Below are positions 9,620-18,867 of a stretch of 64,000 nt of DNA, piece by piece; position 1 is the first letter of the stretch; each line of letters starts with the position of its first letter. The notes beneath the pieces are model-generated. The model had not been told where the DNA came from and ran no database searches. It saw nothing but the letters and a program-made list of their open reading frames with translations. Origin of the DNA: JAJEAO01 sp963667635 (GTDB lineage: Bacteria; Acidobacteriota; Vicinamibacteria; Marinacidobacterales; Marinacidobacteraceae); the NCBI GenBank assembly GCA_965232015.1, contig OZ246946.1, positions 2,108,001-2,172,000 of the forward strand, read 5' to 3'. Both the position numbers and the translations under genes were made by a program.

Positions 9620-10767
9620 GCCACGGGGAAATCCCGCTCCCGGTCCTCGGGACGACTTCCTCCCCCCTTTCCGGGGGCGTACCCCGCGGCCCCCGACCGG
9701 ACTGGCTGCGGGTGCGACTCCCCTCCGGGCCGAACTGGGCCCGGCTCCGCGGGCTGCTCCGCTCGAAGAGCCTGCACACCGTCTGCGAGGAGGCTCGCTG
9801 CCCGAATCTCGCCGAGTGCTGGGGAGAGGGCACCGCGACCTTCATGATCCTCGGCGACGTCTGCACCCGTTCCTGCCGCTTCTGTGCGGTGACCAGCGGG
9901 CGCCCGACCGGGCTCGACCTCGAAGAGCCGGAGCGGGTGGCCGAGGCGGTCGAGGCGATGGGACTGCGCCACGCGGTGATCACGTCGGTGAACCGGGACG
10001 ACCTCGGGGACGGCGGAGCGCGGATCTTCGCCGAGACGATCCGCGCCGTCCGGCGCCGGATGCCGGAGACGACCGTCGAGACCCTGATCCCCGACTTCCG
10101 CGGCGATCGGAAGGCTCTCGGGATCGTGATGGCGGCCGCTCCCGAGATCCTGAACCACAACGTCGAGACGGTGCCCCGGCTCTACCGGCGGGTCCGACCG
10201 GGAGCGCGCTATCGGTGGTCCCTCGGAATTCTCGAGGAGGCGAAGCGGCTGCGCCCGGACGCCCTCACCAAGACCGGCGTGATGCTGGGGCTCGGCGAGA
10301 CCGCGGACGAGCTGGATGCGCTCATGGAGGATCTGGTCGCATCCGGCGTGGACATCCTGACCGCCGGGCAGTACCTGCGCCCCACGCCGAACCACCTGCC
10401 GGTCGAGCGGTACGTCCCTCCGGCGGAGTTCGACGACCTCGCTTCCCGGGGACGCGCCATCGGGCTCCGGCACGTGGAGGCGGGGCCGCTGGTTCGATCC
10501 TCGTACCACGCCGCCAACCAGATCCCCGGAGACGCCCGGGGCGCGGCGTCGCGGCCAATTCAGCCTGTGGACAAAGTCACGCGGCATTCGAGCGGCGATG
10601 CATCCCGCCTGGCCCCCACCGGGAGAACTGGCGCGCCCCTCCGCTGCGCTCCGGGGCGCTCTTCGTTGCGCATCGGTCGGAATACACCCGGTATTCCTCC
10701 CTCGCGCGCCTCGTCAGCCGGGCGCCTCGCCACTCTCGGTGCTCACGCGACTTCATCCACAGGCTGA
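9616..10767 (+). CDS. lipA: Lipoyl synthase, with an abnormal C-terminal extension
   Basis: Radical-SAM enzyme that inserts two sulfurs into octanoyl-lysine on lipoyl domains. Both [4Fe-4S] sites are complete: Cys57, Cys62 and Cys68 (CEEARCPNLAEC) for the auxiliary cluster, and CTRSCRFC (83-90) for the SAM cluster. The conserved end motif RSSYHA is at about residue 294. LipA normally stops shortly after this, but here the frame continues for about 85 residues into an inverted-repeat element (10558-10770), giving 383 residues. The tail is probably non-functional read-through after element insertion. The GTG start overlaps the E2 stop by 4 bases. Confidence 0.95.
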   Translation: MSHGEIPLPVLGTTSSPLSGGVPRGPRPDWLRVRLPSGPNWARLRGLLRSKSLHTVCEEARCPNLAECWGEGTATFMILGDVCTRSCRFCAVTSGRPTGLDLEEPERVAEAVEAMGLRHAVITSVNRDDLGDGGARIFAETIRAVRRRMPETTVETLIPDFRGDRKALGIVMAAAPEILNHNVETVPRLYRRVRPGARYRWSLGILEEAKRLRPDALTKTGVMLGLGETADELDALMEDLVASGVDILTAGQYLRPTPNHLPVERYVPPAEFDDLASRGRAIGLRHVEAGPLVRSSYHAANQIPGDARGAASRPIQPVDKVTRHSSGDASRLAPTGRTGAPLRCAPGRSSLRIGRNTPGIPPSRASSAGRLATLGAHATSSTG

Positions 10768-10771
10768 ATTC
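10557..10771. repeat. Inverted-repeat (MITE- or REP-like) element between convergent lipA and E1beta genes
   Basis: Arms of about 26 bases face each other. The left arm (about 10557-10583) contains ATTCAGCCTGTGGACAAAGT and the right arm (about 10745-10770) contains ACTTCATCCACAGGCTGAAT, its reverse complement with about two mismatches. The enclosed ~160 bp hold CCCCACCGGGAGAACTGG, a segment also present in the dispersed repeat family near 306, 534 and 25296. The element supplies the end of the lipA frame and abuts the E1beta stop codon. It could act as a bidirectional terminator. No transposase is inside. Confidence 0.7.
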
Positions 10772-11750
10772 AGTAGCGGAGCTGCCGCCGGCAGGCGGCG
10801 ACGACCCCGGCGGCGCTCGGCAGAACCGCATCCTCGAGTTCCCCGGCGTAGGGGATCGGTACGTCGGCGGCCGCGACCCGGAGGATCGGGGCGTCGAGAT
10901 CCTCGAAGCCGTGCTCGGCCACCCGGGCCGCCACTTCGGCTCCGAAACCCAGGTTGCGGTGGTCCTCGTGGACCACGACCAGGCGACTGGTCCGCCGCAC
11001 CGAGTCGAGAAGCCCCTCCTCGTCGAGGGGCGCGAGCCAGCGCAGGTCCACGACTTCGGCCTCGATGCCGTTCTCGGCGGAGAGCTGATCGGCCGCGGCG
11101 AGCGCGAGACCCACGGCGCCGCCGTAAGCGGCGATCGTCACCGCATCGCCTCGCCGCCGAATCGCGACTCGCCCGGGCGGAACGAGCTCGGGTGCGGCGG
11201 CGAACTCGGCGTCCGGGATCTTCAGACTGCGGTAGAGGCGCTTGTGTTCCAGATAGAGGACCGGGTCGTCGTCCCGGATGGCGGCGCGGAGCATCCCGGC
11301 GGCGTCGCTGACGGTGGCCGGCGCCGCCACCTTGAGGCCGGGCGTGTGGGCGAACGCCGCCTCGAGGTTCTGCGAGTGGAACGGACCGGCGCGCACTCCG
11401 CCGCCGGCCGGGCCCCGGAGCGTGAGCGCCACGCCGTCCCCGGTCCGGTAGCGGCAGCGGGCGGCGAAGTTGGTGATCATGTTGAAGGCGCTGGCGGCGA
11501 AATCGAGGAACTGGTACTCGACGACCGGACGAAAGCCCTCGAGGGCGGCGCCCACCGCGACGCCGGTGAACCCCTCCTCGCTGATCGGCGTGTCGAAGAC
11601 CCGGTCCGGCCCGAACGCGTCGAGGAACCCCTCGGTGAGGCGGAAGGCTCCACCGTAGCGTCCGATGTCCTCGCCGAGGAGGAGCACGCGCGGATCCCGC
11701 TCCATCTCGTCGCGGAGCGCCCGCCGGATGGCCGCGAGGTAGGTGACCAC
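10770..11750 (-). CDS. 2-oxoacid dehydrogenase E1 component, beta subunit
   Basis: The product is 326 residues, the standard E1beta length. E1beta with E1alpha forms the thiamine-diphosphate decarboxylase that feeds E2. Family segments are VLLLGEDIGRYGGAF, FDTPISEEGFTGVAVGAAL, EYQFLDFAASAFNMITNFA and VVVHEDHRNLGFGAEVA. The start is a GTG at 11748-11750 (VVTYLAAIRRALRDEME), 8 bp after the lipB stop. A paired E1alpha gene normally lies immediately upstream, but lipB is there instead and no E1alpha is seen in the window. Branched-chain 2-oxoacid or acetoin-type E1beta are possible alternatives to pyruvate. Confidence 0.92.
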   Translation of the reverse strand: MVTYLAAIRRALRDEMERDPRVLLLGEDIGRYGGAFRLTEGFLDAFGPDRVFDTPISEEGFTGVAVGAALEGFRPVVEYQFLDFAASAFNMITNFAARCRYRTGDGVALTLRGPAGGGVRAGPFHSQNLEAAFAHTPGLKVAAPATVSDAAGMLRAAIRDDDPVLYLEHKRLYRSLKIPDAEFAAAPELVPPGRVAIRRRGDAVTIAAYGGAVGLALAAADQLSAENGIEAEVVDLRWLAPLDEEGLLDSVRRTSRLVVVHEDHRNLGFGAEVAARVAEHGFEDLDAPILRVAAADVPIPYAGELEDAVLPSAAGVVAACRRQLRY

Positions 11751-11758
11751 CGGGACTC

Positions 11759-12475
11759 CTACGCCGCGTCCCGACTCCGGGGAGGCCATGCCTCCTCGCC
11801 GACGAGATCCGGCGGAGCGAGCGTGAGCCGCCGACCGAACCGCCGCGCGAACGCCTCCGCCACCCGGTCGGCGACGCCGTCGAGCGGGACGTCGCGGCCC
11901 AGCTCGCGCACCAGCGACGTGACCTCGCAGCCGGCGATGCCGCAGGGGACGATGCGGGAGAACCAGCGCAGGTCGGTGTTCACGTTGAGCGCCACCCCGT
12001 GGGAGGCCACCCAGCGGGAGACCCGGACCCCGATCGAAGCCAGCTTGCGTTCGCCGCACCAGACTCCGGTCAGCTCCGGGCGACGGCCGGCCCGGACCCC
12101 GAGACTCGCCGCGGCGGCGATCACGACCCCCTCCAGCGCCCGAAGGTAGGCGTGGAGGTCCTTTCTCCACCCGGCGAGGTCGAAGATGGGATAGAGGACG
12201 AGCTGCCCGGGCCCGTGGAAGGTCACGTCGCCGCCGCGCTCGGTGGGACAGACTTCGGCGCCGGCGGCGCGAAGGCCCTCGGCGGACTCCAGCAGATGCT
12301 CGCTCCGCGCCATCCGTCCCAGCGTGAACACGGGCGGGTGCTCGGTGAGGAGGAGCAGGTCGGGGATCTCGCCGCGCTGTCGGCGGCGAACCAGCTCGCG
12401 CTGCAGCGAGGCGCCCTCGCGGTAGGCGAGCGGCCGACGGTCGAGCCGCCACAGCGGCGACAGGGACCCGGCCAT
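11759..12475 (-). CDS. lipB: Octanoyltransferase (lipoyl(octanoyl) transferase)
   Basis: The product is 238 residues. LipB moves octanoyl from acyl carrier protein to lipoyl-domain lysines, the step before LipA. Signature RGGDVTFHGPGQLV is present, with the catalytic lysine in GERKLASIGV and the catalytic cysteine in VPCGIAGCEVTSL. It lies between lpd and the E1beta gene on the same strand (13 bp after the lpd stop, 8 bp before the E1beta start), so lipoylation and lipoyl-dependent genes are coexpressed. Confidence 0.96.
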   Translation of the reverse strand: MAGSLSPLWRLDRRPLAYREGASLQRELVRRRQRGEIPDLLLLTEHPPVFTLGRMARSEHLLESAEGLRAAGAEVCPTERGGDVTFHGPGQLVLYPIFDLAGWRKDLHAYLRALEGVVIAAAASLGVRAGRRPELTGVWCGERKLASIGVRVSRWVASHGVALNVNTDLRWFSRIVPCGIAGCEVTSLVRELGRDVPLDGVADRVAEAFARRFGRRLTLAPPDLVGEEAWPPRSRDAA

Positions 12476-12488
12476 CGTCCCGCGCCGG

Positions 12489-13961
12489 TCAGGCGTGAAG
12501 CGGCGACCCGAGCGCGGCGAGGGCCGCCTCCGCGACCGCTTCCGAGAGCGTGGGATGAGGATGGACGCTGCGCGCCAGCGACTCCAGCGTGGCCTCGTGT
12601 TCGAGCGCGACGACCGCCTCGGCGATGAGATCGGTCGCGTGGGGTCCGACGATGTGAACGCCGAGGATTTCGCCGTAGCGCGCCTCCGCGACCACCTTCA
12701 CGAACCCGTGCAGATCGGCGAGGATGTTGGCCTTGCTGTTGGCGGCGAACGGGAACCGGCCCACCCGAACCTCGTGCCCGGCCTCGAGGGCCGCCTCCTC
12801 GCTGAGCCCCACCGAGCCGACCTCGGGGACGCAGTAGGTGGCCGCGGGCAGGCGCTCGCGGCGGAGCGGCGGCGCCGGCCGACCGACGATGGAGGAGACG
12901 GCGCTGTCGGCCTCCGCGGAAGCGACGTGCGCGAGCTGCGGACTCGCCACCACGTCGCCGATCGCGTAGATCCCTGACGCCGCCGTCCGGCACGCGCCGT
13001 CCACGGCGAGAAAACCGCCCCGATCGGTCTCGAGCCCGACCGTCTCGAGCCCGATGTCCGAAGTGCGCGGCGCCCGGCCCACCGCCACCAGCAGCCGGTC
13101 GTAATCGCTGGAGTTGACGGCGTCGCCCACCCGGTAACGCACGCGCACTCCCCGATCGGACACCTCCGCCCCCTCCACGCGGGCCCCGGTGTGGACGCCG
13201 ATACGCCGTCGGTGGAACGCCTTCCGGACGACCTCCGAGACCTCGGCGTCCTCGAGCGGCAGGACCCGGGGCAGCACCTCGATGAGATCCACCGCGGCGC
13301 CGTAGGAGCGGAACATCGAAGCGAACTCGCAGCCCACCGCTCCGGCCCCGATGATCCCGAGGCGGGTGGGGCGCTCCGGGAGCGAGAACATCTCGGCGTT
13401 CGTCACCACCCGGTCTCCATCGACCGGGAGGAACGGGAGGGTCCGGGCGGTCGAGCCGGTCGCCAGGATCGTGTTGCGCGCCGAGAGCGTCTGCACCGCG
13501 CCGTTCGCGAGCGTCACCTCCACGCGTCCCGGTCCGGCGAGCCGGCCGATCCCGTGGAACGCGGTGACTCCCGCCCGGCGAAAGAGGAGCCGGATCCCGC
13601 CCGACAGCTTGCCGATGACCCTTCGACTCCGGCTCTGGAGGCCTCGCCAGTCGAGTTCGGGCGCCCCCACGACCACGCCATGCGTCTTGGCTCCGCGGAT
13701 CTCGTCGAGGAGCGCGGCGGTGTGGAGGAACACCTTGCTCGGAATGCACCCGACGTGGAGGCAGGTGCCCCCGAACTTCGGGTCCTTCTCGACGACGGCG
13801 GTCCGCAACCCGGCGGCGGCGGCCCTGAGCGCGGCGACGTATCCCCCCGGTCCGCTCCCGATGACACAGACGTCGAAGGGATCGGGCGCCGGAGCCGGTC
13901 GGACGCTCGCGTCAGCCACGCCTTGGCGCACCACGATCGCGTCAGGCGCGAGTCGGGACAT
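12489..13961 (-). CDS. lpdA: Dihydrolipoyl dehydrogenase (E3)
   Basis: The product is a 490-residue FAD-dependent disulfide oxidoreductase. The FAD-binding GSGPGGYVAALRAA follows an N-terminal extension of about 28 residues. The redox-active disulfide is in GGTCLHVGCIPSK, the NAD-binding glycine motif in IIGAGAVGCEFASMF, and the active-site HPHPTLSEAV near the C-terminus. It re-oxidises dihydrolipoamide on E2 and passes electrons to NAD+. It is the first gene of the minus-strand set lpd-lipB-E1beta. A shorter start within the first 28 residues is possible, because the extension is not typical. Confidence 0.95.
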   Translation of the reverse strand: MSRLAPDAIVVRQGVADASVRPAPAPDPFDVCVIGSGPGGYVAALRAAAAGLRTAVVEKDPKFGGTCLHVGCIPSKVFLHTAALLDEIRGAKTHGVVVGAPELDWRGLQSRSRRVIGKLSGGIRLLFRRAGVTAFHGIGRLAGPGRVEVTLANGAVQTLSARNTILATGSTARTLPFLPVDGDRVVTNAEMFSLPERPTRLGIIGAGAVGCEFASMFRSYGAAVDLIEVLPRVLPLEDAEVSEVVRKAFHRRRIGVHTGARVEGAEVSDRGVRVRYRVGDAVNSSDYDRLLVAVGRAPRTSDIGLETVGLETDRGGFLAVDGACRTAASGIYAIGDVVASPQLAHVASAEADSAVSSIVGRPAPPLRRERLPAATYCVPEVGSVGLSEEAALEAGHEVRVGRFPFAANSKANILADLHGFVKVVAEARYGEILGVHIVGPHATDLIAEAVVALEHEATLESLARSVHPHPTLSEAVAEAALAALGSPLHA

Positions 13962-14312
13962 CGCCGGCGCGGCGGGGAAGCGAGCTGGGCACGATCGGGC
14001 CGAATGTTACGCGGGAACTGGCCGGCCACCGGACCGCTCCCTTCTGATAGCATCCGAAATTCAGAGCGGGCGGGGGCGCGCAGTCTCCGTCCCCGGTGCC
14101 GGCCCTTGCCCGCCAGTGCCTCGATGAGCAACCCGGCCCCGCCTCGGAGTGAACCCGAGGGACCGTCCCCGCCGCGGCGGGCGCGCATCCCGGAGGAGTC
14201 GTTCCACGCGCGTCGGCGGGGCGCCCCGCCGAGCCGGTCGCCCACCCCGCCCGAGCCGAGAGTGTTCCGGCCGATCCGCCTCCCGTCGCGGGGAGCGTCC
14301 GGGAATCCCAAC
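13962..14312. other. Divergent intergenic region without a clear gene
   Basis: This stretch separates lpdA from the thioesterase. The downstream frame stays open back to an ATG at 14123, which would add about 63 residues rich in Pro, Arg and Ser with no domain. That extension is not called. No hairpin or strong promoter was recognised by eye. Confidence 0.5.
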
Positions 14313-14732
14313 ATGACACCAGCCCAGCGCGAGCGGAACGCCCGCCAGCAACGCTTCCAGAAAGCCCTCGACCAGTCTCCGCTCGCGCGAGAGCTTCGAC
14401 TTCGGCTGGACTACGCCGATGACGGCGTCTCGCGCATCCACCTGCCCGGGGTCACCCGGAACACCGAGCCCGGGCCGCTCGAGGGGGGCGTGGTGGGAAC
14501 CCTGTGCGTGGTCGCCGGCCACTTCGCCGCGGCGTCCATCGCGCCCACGGTCGGAATCCGACTCGTCGAGTACAAGGTGAACATCCTGGGCGTCGTCCAG
14601 GGCGATCTGCTCGCGATCGGCGAAGTGGTGCGGAAGGGACGGACCCTCGTCTCCTGTCGGGTGGAAGTCGTCGAGGACAACGATCGGGTGGTGGCGGTCG
14701 GACTCATCACCTACCTCCTGCAGCAGACGTAG
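14313..14732 (+). CDS. Hotdog-fold thioesterase, PaaI-like
   Basis: The product is 139 residues with the hotdog-domain pattern of PaaI/YdiI-type acyl-CoA thioesterases: LEGGVVGTLCVVAGHFAA, then GIRLVEYKVNILGVVQGDLLA and RTLVSCRVEVVEDN. The chosen ATG (14313) gives MTPAQRERNARQQRF; an earlier ATG at 14123 would add a low-complexity N-terminus. The substrate is unknown, and the nearby box pathway makes an aromatic or aliphatic CoA ester possible. Its 3' end overlaps the 3' end of nadE on the other strand by 26 bases. Confidence 0.75.
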   Translation: MTPAQRERNARQQRFQKALDQSPLARELRLRLDYADDGVSRIHLPGVTRNTEPGPLEGGVVGTLCVVAGHFAAASIAPTVGIRLVEYKVNILGVVQGDLLAIGEVVRKGRTLVSCRVEVVEDNDRVVAVGLITYLLQQT

Positions 14733-15579
14733 AAGCAGCCGCACCGGGCCTCCACCACCGGTCGCCGGGGGTGACCGGCGGTCGCCGCTTGTGCGCGGTC
14801 GCCCGGTAGAGGCGTTCGATCCGGTCGGCGACCTCCCCCTCCACGATGCGCCCCTCGAGGTAGTCGTCTATCTGGTCGTAGGTGAGCCCGAGCGCGTCCT
14901 CGTCCGGCAGGCCCGGCCGCAGATCCTCGAGATCGGCGCTCGGGCGCTTCTCGACGAGCTCCCGGGGGAGGCCCAGATGGGTGGCGAGCCGCCGCACCTG
15001 GCGTTTCGTGAGGCCGAACAGGGGAGTGACGTCGGCTGCGCCGTCCCCGAACTTGGTGAAGAAGCCGGTCACCGCCTCGGCGGCGTGGTCGGTGCCGACG
15101 ACGAGGCCGCCCTCGAGGTTGGCGAGGTGGTACTGCGCCGCCATTCGCATCCGCGCCTTCGTGTTGCCCCGGGCGAAGTCGCGGGCGCCGGCGGAGCGCC
15201 CCCGAAGCCGCTCCCCGGGGAGCGCCGCCTCGAGACCCCGGACGCCGTCCTCGATGTTGATCCGAACCACGTCGGTGGGCCGCATCCACTCGATGACCCG
15301 CTCGGCGGCGGCGGCGTCGCGCTGCACCGCATAGGGGAGCCGCACCGCCACGAACCGGTGGCCATCGTTCTTCCCTTCAGCGACCGCGAGGGCGCACAGG
15401 CGGCCGCAAAGCGCCGAGTCCACGCCGCCGGAAACGGCCAGCCACAGCGTTCGCTCGCCGGTGGAAGCCAGGTACTCCCGCAGGAAACCGACCCTCCGAC
15501 CGATCTCCGCGTCGGGCTCGATGCGAGGGCGCACCTCGAGGGCGCGGAGGATCTCGGGGGCGGCTCGCCGATCGGTCAC
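14707..15579 (-). CDS. nadE: Ammonia-dependent NAD synthetase
   Basis: The product is about 290 residues with no glutaminase domain, so it uses ammonia directly to amidate deaminated NAD. The PP-loop SGGVDSALCG is present, with RGNTKARMRMAAQYHLAN and VVGTDHAAEAVTGFFTKFGDG, all NadE signatures. A GTG start at 15577-15579 (VTDRRAAPEILRALEV) aligns with the usual N-terminus; an upstream ATG at 15663 adds about 28 residues. The C-terminal tail, rich in Ala, Ser and Gly, overlaps the thioesterase 3' end. Confidence 0.93.
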   Translation of the reverse strand: MTDRRAAPEILRALEVRPRIEPDAEIGRRVGFLREYLASTGERTLWLAVSGGVDSALCGRLCALAVAEGKNDGHRFVAVRLPYAVQRDAAAAERVIEWMRPTDVVRINIEDGVRGLEAALPGERLRGRSAGARDFARGNTKARMRMAAQYHLANLEGGLVVGTDHAAEAVTGFFTKFGDGAADVTPLFGLTKRQVRRLATHLGLPRELVEKRPSADLEDLRPGLPDEDALGLTYDQIDDYLEGRIVEGEVADRIERLYRATAHKRRPPVTPGDRWWRPGAAASTSAAGGR

Positions 15580-15656
15580 GCCCGAATTATCGGCCACGAG
15601 GCGTCGAATATTCTGGATCGCGTCCAATCCGCCGAATTCGAACCCGCCGACGCCAT

Positions 15657-15686
15657 TTGACATGACTCGGCCAAGCGACTGAGAAT
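15657..15686 (+). promoter_or_regulatory. Possible sigma70-type promoter for the TonB-dependent receptor
   Basis: TTGACA at 15657-15662 is followed after 18 bases by GAGAAT at 15681-15686. About 180 bases of leader separate it from the receptor start. The match was read by eye and no transcription start is known. Confidence 0.35.
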
Positions 15687-15864
15687 CATGGAGTTAGGCC
15701 TCCAGAGGCGTCGTTCTCCGCTGGTTCGGCCCTTGCGGCCGGAACCACCGACTCGGCGCTTTTCCGGCGCCGATCCCAACGGGAGTCCTTCCCCGTCCGG
15801 CCGCTTCCCCGAGCGGGGCCCGGAGCGCGAAGGCAACCCACCCAGACAAGGAGATGTCGAACCC

Positions 15865-18735
15865 ATGAGACCGAGACTGTTGCGACCTGCGGCGATCGTC
15901 GCGCTTCTCCTCCTGCCGGGGTTCGCCTTTTCGCAGATCACGGCCGGGCGGCTCGACGGCGTAGCCAGCGACGAGCAGGGTCTCGTCTTGCCCGGCGTCA
16001 CGGTGACCCTCGAATCCGACGCCCTGCTCGGAAGCCGCGTGGCGGTGACCGACGTGGACGGCTCGTTCCGCTTCCAGGGCCTTCCCGCCGGCAGCTACAC
16101 GATGACCTTCGAGCTGTCCGGCTTCGGCACGGTGGTTCGCGAGGGCGTCTCGGTGATCACCGGGCAGACATTCACCGTGAACCAGACGCTCTCGGTGGCG
16201 GCGGTCGCCGAGACGGTGACGGTGACCGGCGAGTCCCCGGTGGTGGACGTGAAATCCAGCCGGTTCGGCGGGACCTTCGACGACACCGCGATCCTCGAGG
16301 TGCCGAACTCCACCGACCCCCACGCGATGCTCGCGCTCACCCCCGGGATCCGGATGCGGGGCTTCGACGTGGCGGGCTCGCACAAGGCGCAGCAGTCCGG
16401 CTTCGACGCGTTTGGTCTTCGCGACCAGAACCGGATCGTCATTGACGGCGTGGATTCCAACTTCAGCACCGGCGGGTTCGGCTTCTACATGGACAGCCTC
16501 ACGGTGAACCAGTTCAACATCTCGAACGCCGGCGCCGATGTCGAGAACGCGTGGGCCGGGAACACGATCGTGATGGACATCAAGACCGGCGGGAACGACC
16601 TCTCGGCGCTGCTCTACGCCGACTACCTCGGCGAGGGGTTCGTGGGTGACAACCTGACCTCCGAGCTCGAGGACCGGGGCGCGGGCACGAACCACATGCT
16701 CACCTACTGGGAGGCTCACGCCGATGTGGGCGGGCCGCTCTGGCGCGACCGGGCCTGGTTCTTCCTCGCCTACAACAACAACCTGACCCACCGGGCGATT
16801 TCCGGGCTCGATCCCGAAGTGATCAAGGAAGAGGCCGTCCTTCGGAACTACTACACCAAGGTGAACTTCGCGCTCTCCGAGAAGGACGAACTGATCGGCT
16901 ACAGCCAGTGGGGCCTCAAGAACCGGCCCAACCGCGGCATCAACGCGCTGAACTCGCCCGATGTGCGCCTCGCCCAGGACTCGTGGACCTGGGTCCACAA
17001 GGCCGAATGGCAGCGGGTCTGGAACGACCGGGCTTTCTCGAACGTGAAGGCGATGTACTACGGAGTCACCTGGCCGATGGTCCCGGCGGTGGACCCGGGC
17101 ACGAACCCACCGCGGATCGACGTGGACACCTCCCGACGGACGGGCGCCGGCATCTGGCCGTTCACCTACGACAAGGAACGGCCCCAGTTCATCGGCATCC
17201 TGAACTACTACGTCCCGGACGCGGGCGGGAGCCATGACCTGAAGTTCGGCGTGGACTACATGGAGGACGCGCGGCTCTTCTTCTCCAACATCGAATCGGG
17301 CGCGATCCAGTACCGCGACCGCTCCAGCCTGGTCTCCCCGTCGAACCCGATGGGTACCTCCGAGATCCTGTTCACGAATGTCCCCACCGCGCGCTCCGAT
17401 ACCCGCGACCGGAACCTCCACTTCTTCGCCCAGGACACCTGGCAGATCAACCCGCGGTTGACGATCACCGCGGGGATCCGGATCGCGAACCAGCACGGCT
17501 ACTACAACTCCTCCGACCTCGCACCCGAGTATTCGGAATTCTTCCTGAGCGGCGTCTCGATCCAGGAAAAGGCCATCTTCACCTGGAACGACTTCTACCC
17601 CCGTTTCGCGGTGACCTACGACGTGACCGGCGAGGGCCGGACCGTCGTCAAGGCGTCGGTCAGCCGCTACACCCACAACGTCGGCCCCGACGGATTCGTG
17701 AGCGCGAACCCGGCGGCGCGGCACCAGGTCGTCTTCGAGTTCAACGACCCGAACGGCAACGGGATCTACGACGGTCAGAACGAACTGGGCGCGCTGCTCA
17801 GCCAGTCCGCCGGCACCGGGCTTCCGGTGGGGCGCGTCGAGGGCGGCCTCCCGGTGGATCTCGGCACGAAGCGCTACTACGACGAGGTGACCGCTTCGAT
17901 CGAGAGCGAGATCATGCCGGAGACGAACTTCCGGCTGTCCTACGTCCGCAAGATGGACCGCGGCGTCTTCGACACCTACCGGCCGGCGCTCCTCGACGCG
18001 CTGATCCACAACTCGATCCTCTGCGGCGACGAGGTCTTCCCCTGCCCCACCGTGGACGGCTTCGGCACGATCACGACGCTCACCCGGCCCCCCGCCGGCA
18101 CGAGCACCGCGAACGAAGTGCGGACCGGTCCCTCCGGGTTCGACTGGAACAACTACGACAACATCGAGACCGGGCTGAGCCGCCGGTTCCGCAGCGGGCT
18201 GTTCCTCCAGGGCAGCTTCCACTACCAATGGCGGAACGAGCTCGTATGCTGCGGCAGCAGCGGCAGCGCCGACACCCAGGCCGATCCCTGGACGCTGGGC
18301 ATCCAGGGGAGCGGGCTGAACTGGAACTCGGCGGTGAGCACCCGTCAGGACCACACGAACTGGAACCTGAAAGCGATCGGACGCTACGACATCCCGAGGA
18401 TTCCCATGGCGGTTTCCTTCCAGTACCGCGCGCAGAGCGGCTGGAACTACGCGCCGCTCTTCCCGGCGGCGATCCCGGGCGGCGCGGGCACGAACCAGGT
18501 CCCGCTCTCCGACATGACCGAGCGCTCGGATGACGTGTACATCCTCGACGTCCGCGCCGAGCTGAACCTGTCACTCTGGGACCGCGACCGACTGTCCGTT
18601 TTTCTCGACGGCTTCAACATGACGAACGCGAACCCGGTGCTGAATCAGATCACCCGCGCCGGCACTGCCTACGGCCGGGTGATCGGCTTCCTCGAGCCGC
18701 GCACCTTCAAGGTCGGCGCCCGCTACCAGTTCTAG
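15865..18735 (+). CDS. TonB-dependent receptor, Oar-like, with N-terminal carboxypeptidase-regulatory domain
   Basis: The product is 956 residues and predicted in the outer membrane. A signal peptide (LLRPAAIVALLLLPGFAFS) precedes a carboxypeptidase-regulatory-like beta-sandwich (GLVLPGVTVTLESDALLG through SYTMTFELSGFG), then a plug region (ETVTVTGESPVVDV, RIVIDGVDSNFSTGGFGF) and a beta-barrel ending in LEPRTFKVGARYQF with a terminal aromatic. This architecture is expanded in Acidobacteriota and usually imports large substrates such as oligosaccharides or peptides; no specific ligand is inferable. The ATG at 15865 is preceded by AAGGAG at 15848-15853. The frame extends upstream but without signal-peptide logic. 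A terminator follows. Confidence 0.92.
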   Translation: MRPRLLRPAAIVALLLLPGFAFSQITAGRLDGVASDEQGLVLPGVTVTLESDALLGSRVAVTDVDGSFRFQGLPAGSYTMTFELSGFGTVVREGVSVITGQTFTVNQTLSVAAVAETVTVTGESPVVDVKSSRFGGTFDDTAILEVPNSTDPHAMLALTPGIRMRGFDVAGSHKAQQSGFDAFGLRDQNRIVIDGVDSNFSTGGFGFYMDSLTVNQFNISNAGADVENAWAGNTIVMDIKTGGNDLSALLYADYLGEGFVGDNLTSELEDRGAGTNHMLTYWEAHADVGGPLWRDRAWFFLAYNNNLTHRAISGLDPEVIKEEAVLRNYYTKVNFALSEKDELIGYSQWGLKNRPNRGINALNSPDVRLAQDSWTWVHKAEWQRVWNDRAFSNVKAMYYGVTWPMVPAVDPGTNPPRIDVDTSRRTGAGIWPFTYDKERPQFIGILNYYVPDAGGSHDLKFGVDYMEDARLFFSNIESGAIQYRDRSSLVSPSNPMGTSEILFTNVPTARSDTRDRNLHFFAQDTWQINPRLTITAGIRIANQHGYYNSSDLAPEYSEFFLSGVSIQEKAIFTWNDFYPRFAVTYDVTGEGRTVVKASVSRYTHNVGPDGFVSANPAARHQVVFEFNDPNGNGIYDGQNELGALLSQSAGTGLPVGRVEGGLPVDLGTKRYYDEVTASIESEIMPETNFRLSYVRKMDRGVFDTYRPALLDALIHNSILCGDEVFPCPTVDGFGTITTLTRPPAGTSTANEVRTGPSGFDWNNYDNIETGLSRRFRSGLFLQGSFHYQWRNELVCCGSSGSADTQADPWTLGIQGSGLNWNSAVSTRQDHTNWNLKAIGRYDIPRIPMAVSFQYRAQSGWNYAPLFPAAIPGGAGTNQVPLSDMTERSDDVYILDVRAELNLSLWDRDRLSVFLDGFNMTNANPVLNQITRAGTAYGRVIGFLEPRTFKVGARYQF

Positions 18736-18753
18736 AACTTCCAGGCGCCAATC

Positions 18754-18790
18754 GGGCGGTGGGGCTTTCGGGCCCCGCCGCCCGCTCTGT
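18754..18790 (+). terminator. Rho-independent-like hairpin after the TonB-dependent receptor
   Basis: GGGCGGTGGGGC pairs with GCCCCGCCGCCC (one G-T type mismatch) around a short TTTCG loop, 19 bp after the receptor stop. The trailing bases (GCTCTGTTTCC) are only modestly T-rich. Confidence 0.6.
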
Positions 18791-18867
18791 TTCCGGCGCC
18801 AACCCGGGGTCTCGAGCCCTCCTCCGCACCCGCAGCGGAGGGGGTCGGACTCGCGCCGAGTCGAGGG

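Noticed and set aside
15694..18354. Minus-strand frame opposite the TonB-dependent receptor
   Set aside because: No domain, and the plus strand encodes a complete receptor with signal peptide and ribosome site.
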